From JBAZTO01 sp041661865 (GTDB taxonomy: Bacteria > Planctomycetota > Phycisphaerae > SM23-33), in contig JBAZTO010000003.1 of assembly GCA_041661865.1 (NCBI GenBank), positions 1-64,000 of the forward strand: DNA of 64,000 bases. The letters run 5' to 3'. The notes beneath the pieces were generated by a model. The model did no database searches and was not told where the DNA came from. It saw nothing but the letters and a program-made list of their open reading frames with translations. Below are positions 27,034 to 36,221 of this stretch, piece by piece. Position 1 is the first letter of the stretch; each line of letters starts with the position of its first letter. A program made the translations under genes and the position numbers.

Positions 27034-28353
27034 ATGTCTGTTAAGTTGACGCAGCGTGAACGAGCGGCCATCCTGAACTCGTTGGCAGCTGGAGTAGTGC
27101 CCCGTATTGGATTGGAACACGTCCAGGTAGACCGAAAAGAAGAGGTCGCTGGTCTGTTGGAGGATCTCAAGCGAGTCGAAGCTGACGGAGCCTCGGTGCG
27201 ATTCGTCGTCGGACGATTTGGGACGGGCAAGAGCTTCCTTCTCAACCTGATTCGCACGGTCGCCCTCGAGCGGAAGTTCGTGGTGGTCCAAGCCGATATC
27301 ACCACCCAGCGACGACTACACGCCACAGGCGGTGAGGCCCGCTCGCTCTACAGTGAGCTGATGAAGAACCTCTGCACTCGAAGCAAGCCAGAGGGATCTG
27401 CTCTTCCCAACCTGATCGAGCGTTGGGTGAGCGATGTGGCATTCCAAGTCAAGAATGGCGGTGGGGATGACGCAGCCGTCGAGGCCAAGCTGCAGGAACT
27501 GTGCAAGCCCCTGCAGGACCTGGTCAGTGGCTACGACTTCGTCAACGTCATCGCCCAGTACTACCGTGGCTACCTCCAGCAGAATGAGATCCTGCAGTCG
27601 GCAGCTGTTCGCTGGCTGCGGGCTGAGTACAGCACCAAGACGGAGGCCCGTCAGGACCTGGGTGTCCGCTCGATCATCGACGACCACTCCATCTACGACT
27701 ATCTGAAGCTGTTCGCACGGTTTGTGAAGATCGCCGGCTATGCCGGGCTGCTGGTGTGCCTGGATGAACTGGTCGTGCTGTCCCACCGGCTCAACAACCG
27801 CATCGCCCGCAACAACAACTATGAATCCATCCTCCGCATCGTCAACGACTGCCTCCAGGGTGGCGTCCAGAACCTCAGCTTCATCTTCGCCGCCACCGAC
27901 GAATGCCTGACTGACAAGCGGCGTGGGCTATTTAGCTACGAGGCACTGGCCACACGCCTGGCCGAGAATCGATTCGCCTCGCAGGATATGGTGGACATGA
28001 GTGGCCCGGTGATGCGGCTCAAGCCCCTGACGCCCGAAGACTGCTATGTGCTCCTCAACAACATCCGCTCGGTGCACGCTGGCGGTAACGGTGCTCCGTG
28101 TGTGCTGCCGGAAGAATCCATTGAGGCCTACCTGGCCAGTTGCCAGCAGCGGATGGGCGCCGCCTACTTCCAGACGCCCCGGGAAACGATCAAGGACTGG
28201 GTTGGACTACTCAACGTGGTTCAGCAGAATTCGACCGCTGACTGGAAACAGCTCATCGGCGAGATCAAGACCGTTGCCGCTGGGTCGGTGGACCCATCAG
28301 TGGCTGCGGCCACCAAAGATGCCGACGACGATCTGACCACCTTCAAGATGTGA
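27034..28353 (+). CDS. BrxC/BrxD-like (DUF2791) ATP-binding protein
   Basis: The P-loop ATPase has 439 residues. Walker A is VVGRFGTGKSF (Lys66) and Walker B is LLVCLDELVVL (Asp244, Glu245). FIFAATDECLTD follows as a sensor. LTQRERAAILNSLAAGVVPR and the RIGLEHVQVDR start are typical of the BrxC/BrxD (DUF2791) family, which acts with a helicase in BREX-type and related defences. It lies between the TerB protein and an Lhr-like helicase. It probably loads or regulates that helicase on DNA. Confidence 0.85.
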   Translation: MSVKLTQRERAAILNSLAAGVVPRIGLEHVQVDRKEEVAGLLEDLKRVEADGASVRFVVGRFGTGKSFLLNLIRTVALERKFVVVQADITTQRRLHATGGEARSLYSELMKNLCTRSKPEGSALPNLIERWVSDVAFQVKNGGGDDAAVEAKLQELCKPLQDLVSGYDFVNVIAQYYRGYLQQNEILQSAAVRWLRAEYSTKTEARQDLGVRSIIDDHSIYDYLKLFARFVKIAGYAGLLVCLDELVVLSHRLNNRIARNNNYESILRIVNDCLQGGVQNLSFIFAATDECLTDKRRGLFSYEALATRLAENRFASQDMVDMSGPVMRLKPLTPEDCYVLLNNIRSVHAGGNGAPCVLPEESIEAYLASCQQRMGAAYFQTPRETIKDWVGLLNVVQQNSTADWKQLIGEIKTVAAGSVDPSVAAATKDADDDLTTFKM

Positions 28354-28357
28354 CAAC

Positions 28358-30607
28358 ATGACCCAGGACGACCCAGGGAACGCGATGGAATCTGTTGGGC
28401 CCGCCGGCGACGGTGACGCGGGCCGAGCATTTCAGCTGCTTCACCCTGGGGTACAGCGCCAGTTGTGGCGGATGGGATGGAAGAACCTGCGGCAGTTGCA
28501 GGTCACGGCCATTCGCGAGATCCTTGGCAATGACAAGCATCTGATATTGTCTGCGGCAACAGCATCGGGCAAGACCGAGGCCGCCTTCCTGCCGATCCTG
28601 TCGAACATCGCCGACGAGCCCACCGGCTCAGTGCGGGTAATGTACGTCGGCCCGCTCAAGGCCCTCATTAACGACCAGTTTGCCCGCGTTGGTGATCTTT
28701 GTTCGTCTTTGGAGGTGCCTGTCTTCCACTGGCATGGGGACGTTGGGGCATCGGAAAAGGCGAAGCTGATCGAACAGCCGGGCGGCGTGCTGCTGATTAC
28801 GCCCGAATCCCTGGAGTCTCTGTTCGTCAACCGCTCGCAGTACCTGGACAAGGTCTTCGGCGGCCTGCGGTTTGTCGTCATTGATGAGTTGCACTCCTTC
28901 CTGGACAACGAACGAGGCCTGCATCTTCGGAGCCTCCTCAGCCGCCTCCAGCGCGTGGTCGGCAAAGCCGATGGCGGGCGGTACCGGACCGTCTCTCTAT
29001 CGGCAACCATCGGCGACTATTCCGTAGGCCAGCGGTTCATCGACCCTGACAATCCACAGAACGTCCTGGTCCTGCAGGATCACGGCGACAAGAAGGAGAC
29101 CAAGTACCGTGTGCACGGGTATCGGATTCCTTCGCTTGTCGACGTTGAAGAAGACGATTCGGCCGCCGACCCCCTGGAGCCGTACATGCGGATGGTCGCC
29201 TCAGACATCGTTACTCACTGCCATGGATACTCCAACCTCATCTTTGCAAACTCCAAGGCAGACGTAGAGGTCTATGCCGACTTGGCCAAGCAGATCGCCG
29301 AGGAGGAGCGCCTGGCAGACCCCTTCCTGGTACATCACGGAGCCCTCTCCGCCTACATCCGCCAGGATGCCGAACTCACCATGAAGTCCGGCCGGCCGGC
29401 GACGACTTTCTGCTCCAGCACGCTCGAAATGGGCATCGATATCGGCAGCGTGCGAACGGTTGGTCAAATCGGCCCCTCGTGGTCGGTCACGTCACAGCTT
29501 CAGCGTATGGGCCGCAGTGGGCGCCGCGAGGGCGAGCCACGGATAATGCGGGTCTACATCGAGTGCAGTGAACCGGGTGCCCACTCGGACCTGTTTGACC
29601 GGCTGCATCTGCCCCTCATCCAGGCGATCGCGATTTCTGAACTGATGCTGGAAGGCTGGCTCGAGCCGGCCAGGCCGCCCCTGTGCGACCTGAGCACCCT
29701 TACTCAACAGATCATCTCGGTCATCTCCCAGGCCGGCGGGACGCCCGCAGAGACGATCTACGCACGCCTCTGCAAGGGTGGTGTGTTCAGTGACGTCGAG
29801 CCGGCGCTATTCGCTGACCTTCTGCGGCAACTGGGGCACAAAGATATCATCAACCAGATGGAGGGTGGCGACCTGATCCTGGGCCTCTTGGGCGAGCGGA
29901 TTCGGCGGGATAAGGGCTTCTATGCAGCCTTCGCCACCGAGGAGGAATTCGCGATCCTGCACGATGGGCAGCAATTGGGAACGATCGAGATTGTGCCCAA
30001 GAATAAGGAGTATCTGCTGTTTGCTGGCAAGCGATGGCAGGTCATGGATATTGACGTGGAGAAGCACGTGATCCACGTCGTACCGGCCAAGGGTTGGAAG
30101 GCGCCGAAGTTCGCTGGTGGGCCGGGGGAAGTTCACGAGAAGGTCCGGCAGAAGATGCGGGAAGTCCTCACCAGCCAGAAGATCTACGCCTACCTCAACA
30201 AGGAGGCGGGTGCGTTGCTCGCCGATGCCCGCAACGTCGCCCAGGCCAGCGGCATCTGCCAGCAGAGTATCCTCGCCCTTGGGCCGCGAGAGACAGCCGT
30301 CATGACGTGGACCGGCAGCCGCACACAGGATACGCTGGCGGCCATGCTCCGATTGCATGGTATCAAATGCCACGACGAAGGAATCGCCCTGGTCCTGTCG
30401 CTGCCGGAAGATGATGCACGCCGAAGGTTGACCGACATTACCGCCCAGCACATCCCCTCACTCAAGCTCGCCCGGCTGGTGGAGCCGCGAATCCGGCGTA
30501 AGTACGACAGTTTATTGAATGATGCATTGCTGGATGTATCGATAACCAGAGGGTGGTTGGATCTGAACGGAGCCAAGACAATAATGGATGCCTTCATCAC
30601 GCCTTGA
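28358..30607 (+). CDS. Lhr/BrxHI-like superfamily 2 DNA helicase
   Basis: The 749-residue helicase has Walker A SAATASGKTEA (Lys72), a DELH box (Asp176), motif III SLSATIGD, and motif VI QRMGRSGRR (around 382-390). A helicase C-terminal region follows and then a large additional domain with a winged-helix-like segment and LLFAGKRWQVMDIDVEKHVI, as in Lhr-type and BREX-associated helicases. It would unwind DNA or RNA with ATP. The start is four bases after the ATPase stop; an ATG at 28385 is an alternative. It is the effector or motor of the three-gene system. Confidence 0.88.
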   Translation: MTQDDPGNAMESVGPAGDGDAGRAFQLLHPGVQRQLWRMGWKNLRQLQVTAIREILGNDKHLILSAATASGKTEAAFLPILSNIADEPTGSVRVMYVGPLKALINDQFARVGDLCSSLEVPVFHWHGDVGASEKAKLIEQPGGVLLITPESLESLFVNRSQYLDKVFGGLRFVVIDELHSFLDNERGLHLRSLLSRLQRVVGKADGGRYRTVSLSATIGDYSVGQRFIDPDNPQNVLVLQDHGDKKETKYRVHGYRIPSLVDVEEDDSAADPLEPYMRMVASDIVTHCHGYSNLIFANSKADVEVYADLAKQIAEEERLADPFLVHHGALSAYIRQDAELTMKSGRPATTFCSSTLEMGIDIGSVRTVGQIGPSWSVTSQLQRMGRSGRREGEPRIMRVYIECSEPGAHSDLFDRLHLPLIQAIAISELMLEGWLEPARPPLCDLSTLTQQIISVISQAGGTPAETIYARLCKGGVFSDVEPALFADLLRQLGHKDIINQMEGGDLILGLLGERIRRDKGFYAAFATEEEFAILHDGQQLGTIEIVPKNKEYLLFAGKRWQVMDIDVEKHVIHVVPAKGWKAPKFAGGPGEVHEKVRQKMREVLTSQKIYAYLNKEAGALLADARNVAQASGICQQSILALGPRETAVMTWTGSRTQDTLAAMLRLHGIKCHDEGIALVLSLPEDDARRRLTDITAQHIPSLKLARLVEPRIRRKYDSLLNDALLDVSITRGWLDLNGAKTIMDAFITP

Positions 30608-30797
30608 CCGCCGCCAAGGCTCCGCCGGCGTGAAGAATACCGCCACAGCCTCCAGACTTGGTTCCAGTTGAACGTCAAGATCGCCAACTCACAAGTGCAA
30701 TAGAAGTACCGCGCCGGCTTTGGCGGTTGCACACCGCCAAGGCCCCATAATGACGCGTATGGGCCTTCGCCTCTCATCAGGCCACGGTACTCGTGCG

Positions 30798-33700
30798 CTA
30801 CTTCTCCAGGCGTATGTCCGCCCAGTTGGCGTTTGATCCGTCGGGGAAACGTTGGTCACTGAAGATCTCCAGCGTAAGGGTCTTGACGCCGGCGACATCG
30901 ACATCGAGCTGCTGAGCCGGCGAGTCACACAGAACGGGCTTGGAACGGAACAATTCCTTCCCATCGCCAAGGACAATGAAGGCCACGCTGGAGTCATTCT
31001 TGGCACCAGGCGCGTTCTTGTCCGGCTGATCGATCTGGACGCCGACCGTCCCCTTCAGCCGCCTCCAGTCACCACCGGCAAGGTTAAACTCCACCCGCGA
31101 GGGAACGCCGTGCCAGATCCCTGTCGACAGGCCATCACTGTGGGACTTGCGGCTCAACATGATCGGCCGGCCCGAACAGCTCAGGCCGCGCACCATTTCG
31201 GTAAAGCTGCCGGTCGTACGGGTCTCCACCAGGTCGCTCAGCGACAGGTGGCCGGCGTTGGCGTCCGCGGACGCCAGTGAAGGGGCTTTCATGAGCGGTC
31301 TCCTGGCACGTACAGCCGGATCACCGATGTCCGCCAGCTTCTCGTCGAAGGCCCAACGGTCGTCGAAGAAGCCTTTGGCGATGACGACCTTCTCCTCCGG
31401 CCGGCCGTCGTCGGAGTTTGGCATACGTCCGTCAGCAACCCAGTAGTCGAAGCCATCCTCTTCCCTCCGGCTATTGGCGATGCCGGAGAAATACATGCCC
31501 CTGGCCGAGGTTCCGGCGACGATACCCACGTACCGTTGCGGGTTGAGCGGATGCCGATAGACCATCTTGACCATCGCATCGGAGGCGGCGAAACGCCGGC
31601 CGGCGATCTCGACGAAGTCCGTCCCGACCTTCAGCGGGATGTCCTTGGCCAGCGAGGCCGTCACTGCGTTGTCTGCCGGCCCGCCGATCAGCAGCAGAGA
31701 ATACTTCTCAAGGTCGGCCGGCGTGAGTTCGGTGTCCTTGAACATCCGCGGCTGTGCGTGCTGCCAGTCTCCCCATCCCCGGGCAAACGCGTCGGCCCTT
31801 GCCTGGCACATCTGCCGCATGGCGGGATCTTTGGCGATCGTGCCGACCACGACCGCGAAGGGTGTGTTGCAAACATCGCTCATGGGGCCTTCACACTGCG
31901 GCGTCTTGATAAGCCCCTGCGGCCGGCTCTCGGTTCCAATGACGACCTGGCCGTCATGCCAGGCGAGGTCCGGCAGGAGCTGACTATTCCAGACGACCTT
32001 CAGCGGCTTGGCCGGGTCGATCATGGGGCCCGACGGCGACAATCGCATCTCGGAGGCGTTTTCGCTTTCCACGCGGATAATATTGGGCGCGATGATGCTG
32101 GCCTCGACGTGGATGAACGCCCCTGGATCATTGCGGCGCAGCACGGTGACCCAATAAGCCGAAGCATCCTTCAGCCAACCGGAACGAATGCGGACCTTGG
32201 CAGGTGCTGCGACGCGTTTCTGCTGGAGCATCCACGCCATCAACTCTTGATCGTAGCCCAGACCGCCGTGGCCGCAACCGGGATACTCGTGATAGCGAAT
32301 GTTGTAGCCCCACCGCTGGAGCATCCGCACCGCGTAGCGGGAATACGCCACGTCGACAGTGGGGTCGCTGTCGCCGTGGCTGACGAGAATGGGCATGTTG
32401 TTGAGGCATTCAGCCAAGGCAAAGGAACTATCGCGGTCCAGGGCGAAAACCTGGCGTGGGCTGAGTTTTCCGGCTTTTTCATCGGCCATCCAGGCATGCC
32501 AGTCCCAGCCGCCAAAGATCGGGGCCAGGGCGGCAAACAGCTCGGGATGCCGCGTCCCCACATGCCAGACGCCCCCGCCACCCATGGATTCGCCCATCAG
32601 CGTCACACGATCCTCATCGACACTGAAAGCCTTCTTGGCCTCTTCGATTGCGCGGACGATATCGCGGTCGCCGATGCCGCGGTAGCCGGTGTTGTAACGT
32701 CCCATCGGCTCAATTCGGATGGCTGGCCAGTCCGTCGCCACCTCGCGGTGGCGCTCCCACACTCCCCACCAACCACTGTAAGGTGGGTTCGTGTAGCGTC
32801 CGTGAAGGTTGACCACCATCGGCCACTTCCTGGCCGGGTCGTAGTTCTCCGGCAGGTAGGCACGACAGAACTGTGGCGAACCGTCGATTTCGTCGCGCCA
32901 GGCCAGACGCACAAAGCCGCCGGGGCGAACACGCACATCCTCGCCATTTCGGGAGGCTCGGAGTTCCAGATACTCCATCAAGGCTGAACAAAGGTTGTCA
33001 AAAGCATACCGGCTCGTCGCAGCGTCCTTCTTGTCCTGGTCGTGCTTCCGGCTGAGAAGTTTTTCGGCAATGATCTGCTGGATCATGCCCTCGACTGTCT
33101 GGCCCTCTGCCTTGCCGGCAGCCTCAATGGCCTCCTGGGCCAGCAACGAAGGATCGCCCCGGTAGACCAGAACATAGCGGATAATCTTCCTGCCGGAGGG
33201 AAGTTCCATCGAACACCGGACTTCGTAGGGGCCTGTCGGCAACTTGTCGCCTTTGAACCTCACCAAGGCGCCGCGAGGAACCACCTGTCTGTCAATGACC
33301 TTGCCCGCATAGTCCAACAGTTCCGCGGTAACAGGAGTCTGATCGATGCCCTCACCCACTCCATCTGTTCGAATCGAGATCCCCTCTGCGTCTGTCTCAC
33401 ACGATGGCGCGATGTTGTGAAGATTCAGGGCCACTAGAAGGGCGGAGTTCAAGACTCGGGCCGCAAAGCCCCAGTTGCCCTGGACATTTTCGACCTTCAA
33501 CAGTATTGAGTTATCGCCTTCTCTGAGGTCCACCTCGACCTGGTCCTGGTCCATCATGCAGCCCCGCATGCCAGGACGATTCGCCACAGACTTGCCATTG
33601 ACGTAGGCCCTGATGCCGTCATCGCTGCCCAGCAACAGGATACACTTGCCCGCCTTGGAGCGGTGAACGGTCGTGAAGGCATACGCAACGGTACAGTCCA

Positions 33701-34103
33701 TCGATTTGCCGGGCGAGAAGTACTTCAGCAGGTCAACCATGTCGCTTGGCGAATGGAAGGCCGTCCACCGGATCTCCTTGCCCGCCGACGTCTTGACAAC
33801 CTCGCCGTCCTTGGGCTGTGCCGATGCCTCATTCTTCCCCAGGAAGTTGACCGATAGCCCGGCGCCGCCATTGGGGAAGTTGGGATCCGGCTGGTAGGCA
33901 AAGGGCCCCAGCAGCAGCCAGTCGCGGAAGCAGCAGCCGTTATCGGCCCCAGTCCAAACAGCGCGTGATTGTTCCTTGAGGGGCACAGCCGCCTTGTCAG
34001 CGGCTGCGGGCCCAGGCGCCTTGGAGGTGGATGCAACCTTCGCGTTCGTGGAGGTGCATCCAACCAGAATCGCCATCGAGAGCACTGCGAAAAAAGGCTT
34101 CAT
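30798..34103 (-). CDS. large lipoprotein alpha/beta-hydrolase with carbohydrate-binding ends
   Basis: The 1101-residue protein starts with a lipoprotein signal (LSMAILVGC, lipid Cys16). An N-terminal PA14-like beta region (about 130-240; LLLGSDDGIRAYVNGKSVAN) precedes a prolyl-oligopeptidase-like hydrolase (about 390-660). The visible catalytic triad is Ser in GESMGGGGVW, Asp in SHGDSDPTVD and His in GCGHGG. A C-terminal NPCBM-like beta-sandwich follows (about 960-1101). It is exported and anchored in a membrane and may act on polysaccharides or esters. It is the only large metabolic-type gene in the island, so it may be cargo carried with it. No other gene shares its transcript. Confidence 0.85.
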   Translation of the reverse strand: MKPFFAVLSMAILVGCTSTNAKVASTSKAPGPAAADKAAVPLKEQSRAVWTGADNGCCFRDWLLLGPFAYQPDPNFPNGGAGLSVNFLGKNEASAQPKDGEVVKTSAGKEIRWTAFHSPSDMVDLLKYFSPGKSMDCTVAYAFTTVHRSKAGKCILLLGSDDGIRAYVNGKSVANRPGMRGCMMDQDQVEVDLREGDNSILLKVENVQGNWGFAARVLNSALLVALNLHNIAPSCETDAEGISIRTDGVGEGIDQTPVTAELLDYAGKVIDRQVVPRGALVRFKGDKLPTGPYEVRCSMELPSGRKIIRYVLVYRGDPSLLAQEAIEAAGKAEGQTVEGMIQQIIAEKLLSRKHDQDKKDAATSRYAFDNLCSALMEYLELRASRNGEDVRVRPGGFVRLAWRDEIDGSPQFCRAYLPENYDPARKWPMVVNLHGRYTNPPYSGWWGVWERHREVATDWPAIRIEPMGRYNTGYRGIGDRDIVRAIEEAKKAFSVDEDRVTLMGESMGGGGVWHVGTRHPELFAALAPIFGGWDWHAWMADEKAGKLSPRQVFALDRDSSFALAECLNNMPILVSHGDSDPTVDVAYSRYAVRMLQRWGYNIRYHEYPGCGHGGLGYDQELMAWMLQQKRVAAPAKVRIRSGWLKDASAYWVTVLRRNDPGAFIHVEASIIAPNIIRVESENASEMRLSPSGPMIDPAKPLKVVWNSQLLPDLAWHDGQVVIGTESRPQGLIKTPQCEGPMSDVCNTPFAVVVGTIAKDPAMRQMCQARADAFARGWGDWQHAQPRMFKDTELTPADLEKYSLLLIGGPADNAVTASLAKDIPLKVGTDFVEIAGRRFAASDAMVKMVYRHPLNPQRYVGIVAGTSARGMYFSGIANSRREEDGFDYWVADGRMPNSDDGRPEEKVVIAKGFFDDRWAFDEKLADIGDPAVRARRPLMKAPSLASADANAGHLSLSDLVETRTTGSFTEMVRGLSCSGRPIMLSRKSHSDGLSTGIWHGVPSRVEFNLAGGDWRRLKGTVGVQIDQPDKNAPGAKNDSSVAFIVLGDGKELFRSKPVLCDSPAQQLDVDVAGVKTLTLEIFSDQRFPDGSNANWADIRLEK

Positions 34104-34239
34104 ATCGAGTCCCTTATGATGATGCGCCGCCCGGGGTCAGAAACGCCAGCGTACAGAAAGCGTTACCCTCTTGACCGCCCGGGACAATAGTACATGAAAC
34201 CATCGAAGAAGCAACACCCTTACAAACCCTCGCCAGGTG

Positions 34240-34449
34240 CCAGCCGAGGGCGCAGGAGTAGATGGACACGTCATTGGAATGGATGGTCCCGACGCCGCAG
34301 CGGGCGAGGATCCGCTCGACGGTGAAGTTGCCGCTGCACGCGACGTAGACCGTCAGGCCCTTCCATGAGCCAGCCGCCTGCTCCAACACCGCCCGCATGT
34401 ACCGGTTGATCGACCCGATGAACATGGTTACATTGTCTGGCAGTGTCAA
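34240..34449 (-). pseudogene. N-terminal fragment of a putative antirestriction adenine methyltransferase
   Basis: The leftward frame reads LPDNVTMFIGSINRYMRAVL, then VYVACSGNFTVERILARCGV and SNDVSIYSCALGWHLA, the start of the putative antirestriction adenine methyltransferase family carried by plasmids and phages. After about 70 residues similarity ends and an unrelated tail runs to a stop at 34114. Only a TTG is available as start. A second, shorter copy of its first 80 bp is at 35176-35257. Confidence 0.6.
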
Positions 34450-34450
34450 G
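34381..34450. repeat. 70-bp direct repeat, copy 1
   Basis: This repeats at 35184-35254 in the same orientation with about ten differences, including a one-base length change. Both copies are the 5' end of the antirestriction methyltransferase gene. They bracket the single gene at 34518-35096. Confidence 0.8.
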
Positions 34451-34517
34451 CGTTACCCGAATGGTGCGATGGAACCTGGGGCAGTACGACGCTTGCCACA
34501 CAGAGAGGACGGCTACC

Positions 34518-35096
34518 ATGGCAAACGTTTACGACTTTGCAGTCCTCAGTGTCATGGGACCTCACGCAGGTGAAGACGCAGGCACAATATTCAAGCGAAA
34601 GATCGACGACACGCGAAGAGTCGGCAAGACGTTTTGGCTGGTGCGATCATACAAGGCAAAACCTTTAATGGTTCAAAACATCTGTCGCGAGGCGGGCGGC
34701 AAAGCCATGAGAGTTCATTGCTTATTCATCGAGCCATCTTCGAAGGGCGGCGCCATTCCCACCAAGTCAAGCAGCGCCGCTTGCGAATACTCCGCAGATC
34801 GCTTGAAGTGGCTGTCGCTCCCACGTAGCCTGGGCCCAGTGACAGGCCTTATGAATGCGGGTGCCTGCGCTCTCGTGTTCGACAAGCTGGTTCTTCAGAA
34901 GCATACGACGGTTGATTTATGGGAATTCGCAGATTTCGATGATCCATGCACACCTGTCGTCATTCGGCAGGGCGCATCGACAATCTGTGCTGTACGAAAA
35001 GACATGAGCTCTCATCCGGACAGGATGAAAGGTAACGTGCGACGCCTGATTGCCGTCGGGAGGCTGGCAGAACCTTACGCGGTGTGGCTCAAGTAG
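34518..35096 (+). CDS. protein of unknown function between direct repeats
   Basis: The product has 192 residues with the ATG at 34518 after GAGAGG. Distinct phrases are KTFWLVRSYKAKPLMVQNIC, VHCLFIEPSSKGGAIPTKSS and LSLPRSLGPVTGLMNAGACA, then ALVFDKLVL and a Lys/Arg-rich end. No catalytic motif is recognised. It stands alone, transcribed against its neighbours, between two copies of the methyltransferase start. It may be a single-gene cargo, perhaps for defence, but that is inference from place only. Confidence 0.65.
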   Translation: MANVYDFAVLSVMGPHAGEDAGTIFKRKIDDTRRVGKTFWLVRSYKAKPLMVQNICREAGGKAMRVHCLFIEPSSKGGAIPTKSSSAACEYSADRLKWLSLPRSLGPVTGLMNAGACALVFDKLVLQKHTTVDLWEFADFDDPCTPVVIRQGASTICAVRKDMSSHPDRMKGNVRRLIAVGRLAEPYAVWLK

Positions 35097-35175
35097 CCGT
35101 CGCAAGAGCCCGTGAGCCCGTTGTCAGGAAACGTCTGTTGCACGCGACCTGGAAAGGCCGCCCCTTTACTGGCCC

Positions 35176-35257
35176 ACCGCTGCCTCCAGCACCGCCCGCA
35201 TGTACCGGTTGATCGACCCGATGAACATGCTTATATTGTCGGGACACTGTCAAGCGG
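35176..35257 (-). pseudogene. second N-terminal fragment of the antirestriction methyltransferase, and repeat copy 2
   Basis: The leftward reading DNISMFIGSINRYMRAVLEA followed by a stop repeats the start of the fragment at 34240-34449. An extra base near 35245 shifts the frame before the motif, so it cannot be expressed in the same way. It is the second arm of the 70-bp direct repeat. Confidence 0.6.
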
Positions 35258-35338
35258 CTTCGCGTCGGTATAGGCCCTGTACGGTGCGCGGAGTCTGCAA
35301 AGGCAAACTGGCGTGCCGTCAATATTGACCGTTTGGCT

Positions 35339-35770
35339 TCAGTGCATAAGTATAATCCAAAGCACACCACACCACGCTGCGATAAAGAAAAGAGGAATAA
35401 GGTTCCAAGGTGCAATTACCATCCGGAATAATCTGCATTTCTTGGGGGCAAAGCCGACGACATCGGGGCCATCGTAAGTCTTCGGTTTAAGCCTATCCCA
35501 ACATTTCAAGAGGTTCATGGAAGCAATTGTGGATGTCAATAGTGTACAAAACAATAACGCCGAAACTATCATGCCCAACAGAGAGAATATCACGATCAAG
35601 CATTTGCTGTCTTGTTTTTGCCATGCAAAACCAAGAGATGCGAATAAAAGGCCTTGGAATACCCCCAGCCAGACCATCCGATTGTTGATTACTTGATCCT
35701 CGTGAACCAATAACTCTCGAATCTGATCGTATACCCGATCTGGAATCGATCCTTGGCGTTCTTCTGACAT
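35339..35770 (-). CDS. small membrane protein of unknown function
   Basis: The protein has 143 residues. Three hydrophobic segments lie at about 32-50 (MVWLGVFQGLLFASLGFAW), 57-85 and 124-143 (LIPLFFIAAWCGVLWIILMH), with a polar helical N terminus (RVYDQIRELLVHEDQVINNR). GAGG precedes the ATG. The DNA is clearly more AT-rich than most of the window, a sign of recent transfer. Small membrane proteins are frequent effectors in defence systems, but no partner gene is obvious here. Confidence 0.7.
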   Translation of the reverse strand: MSEERQGSIPDRVYDQIRELLVHEDQVINNRMVWLGVFQGLLFASLGFAWQKQDSKCLIVIFSLLGMIVSALLFCTLLTSTIASMNLLKCWDRLKPKTYDGPDVVGFAPKKCRLFRMVIAPWNLIPLFFIAAWCGVLWIILMH

Positions 35771-36103
35771 GTTTTAACCTCATCAAAGGCGGTTGTCGTC
35801 AACTGATAACCTATAGATTCAGCGAGTCTTACTTTTAGCCTTCACCCAAAAACATGATAAGCGTCGACCACTGAAAATACACCTTAATCAGGGCAATCGC
35901 ATCTAAGATTCCGGTTGACCTAAAACTACAGCGCACTTTCTATCTTAGCCCCATATGGAGTGTCTCGGGAACGGTCATTACGTAATGGGGCAGCGCGGCG
36001 GCCACGGGGAAATGGTTCAGGCGTCACGCAGCGTCTATTGAGATTCGCGATGCTTCGGCACTTGGGTTGCTTCGCACACCCGTAGAGTTTCTTCCCGGCC
36101 CGG
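35771..36103. other. 333-bp gap, no gene seen
   Basis: This AT-rich stretch lies between the start of the membrane-protein gene and the end of the HD operon. No frame with a ribosome site and no clear repeat was found. It probably holds the leftward promoter of the membrane-protein gene. Confidence 0.4.
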
Positions 36104-36208
36104 TCACCGCGTGTGGCTGACCACCTGATCTGCCGACAGTGCCTTCGACTTCAACAGGTTGTCCCACTCGTCCATTGCCAGGTCATAACTCACTTCTTTC
36201 CGAATCAT
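36104..36208 (-). CDS. very small protein at the end of the helicase-HD operon
   Basis: A 34-residue frame begins 13 bases after the HD gene's stop, in the same direction, with a strong GAGGAGAG site. Its sequence starts MIRKEVSYDLAMDEWDNLLK and ends VVSHTR. The acidic/amphipathic helix resembles a small regulator or toxin-antidote partner, but no function can be given. Confidence 0.55.
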   Translation of the reverse strand: MIRKEVSYDLAMDEWDNLLKSKALSADQVVSHTR

Positions 36209-36221
36209 CGCGTCTCTCTCC

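Noticed and set aside
31536..32987. 483-codon rightward frame
   Set aside because: It lies fully opposite the lipoprotein hydrolase, whose signal peptide and catalytic motifs make it the real gene.
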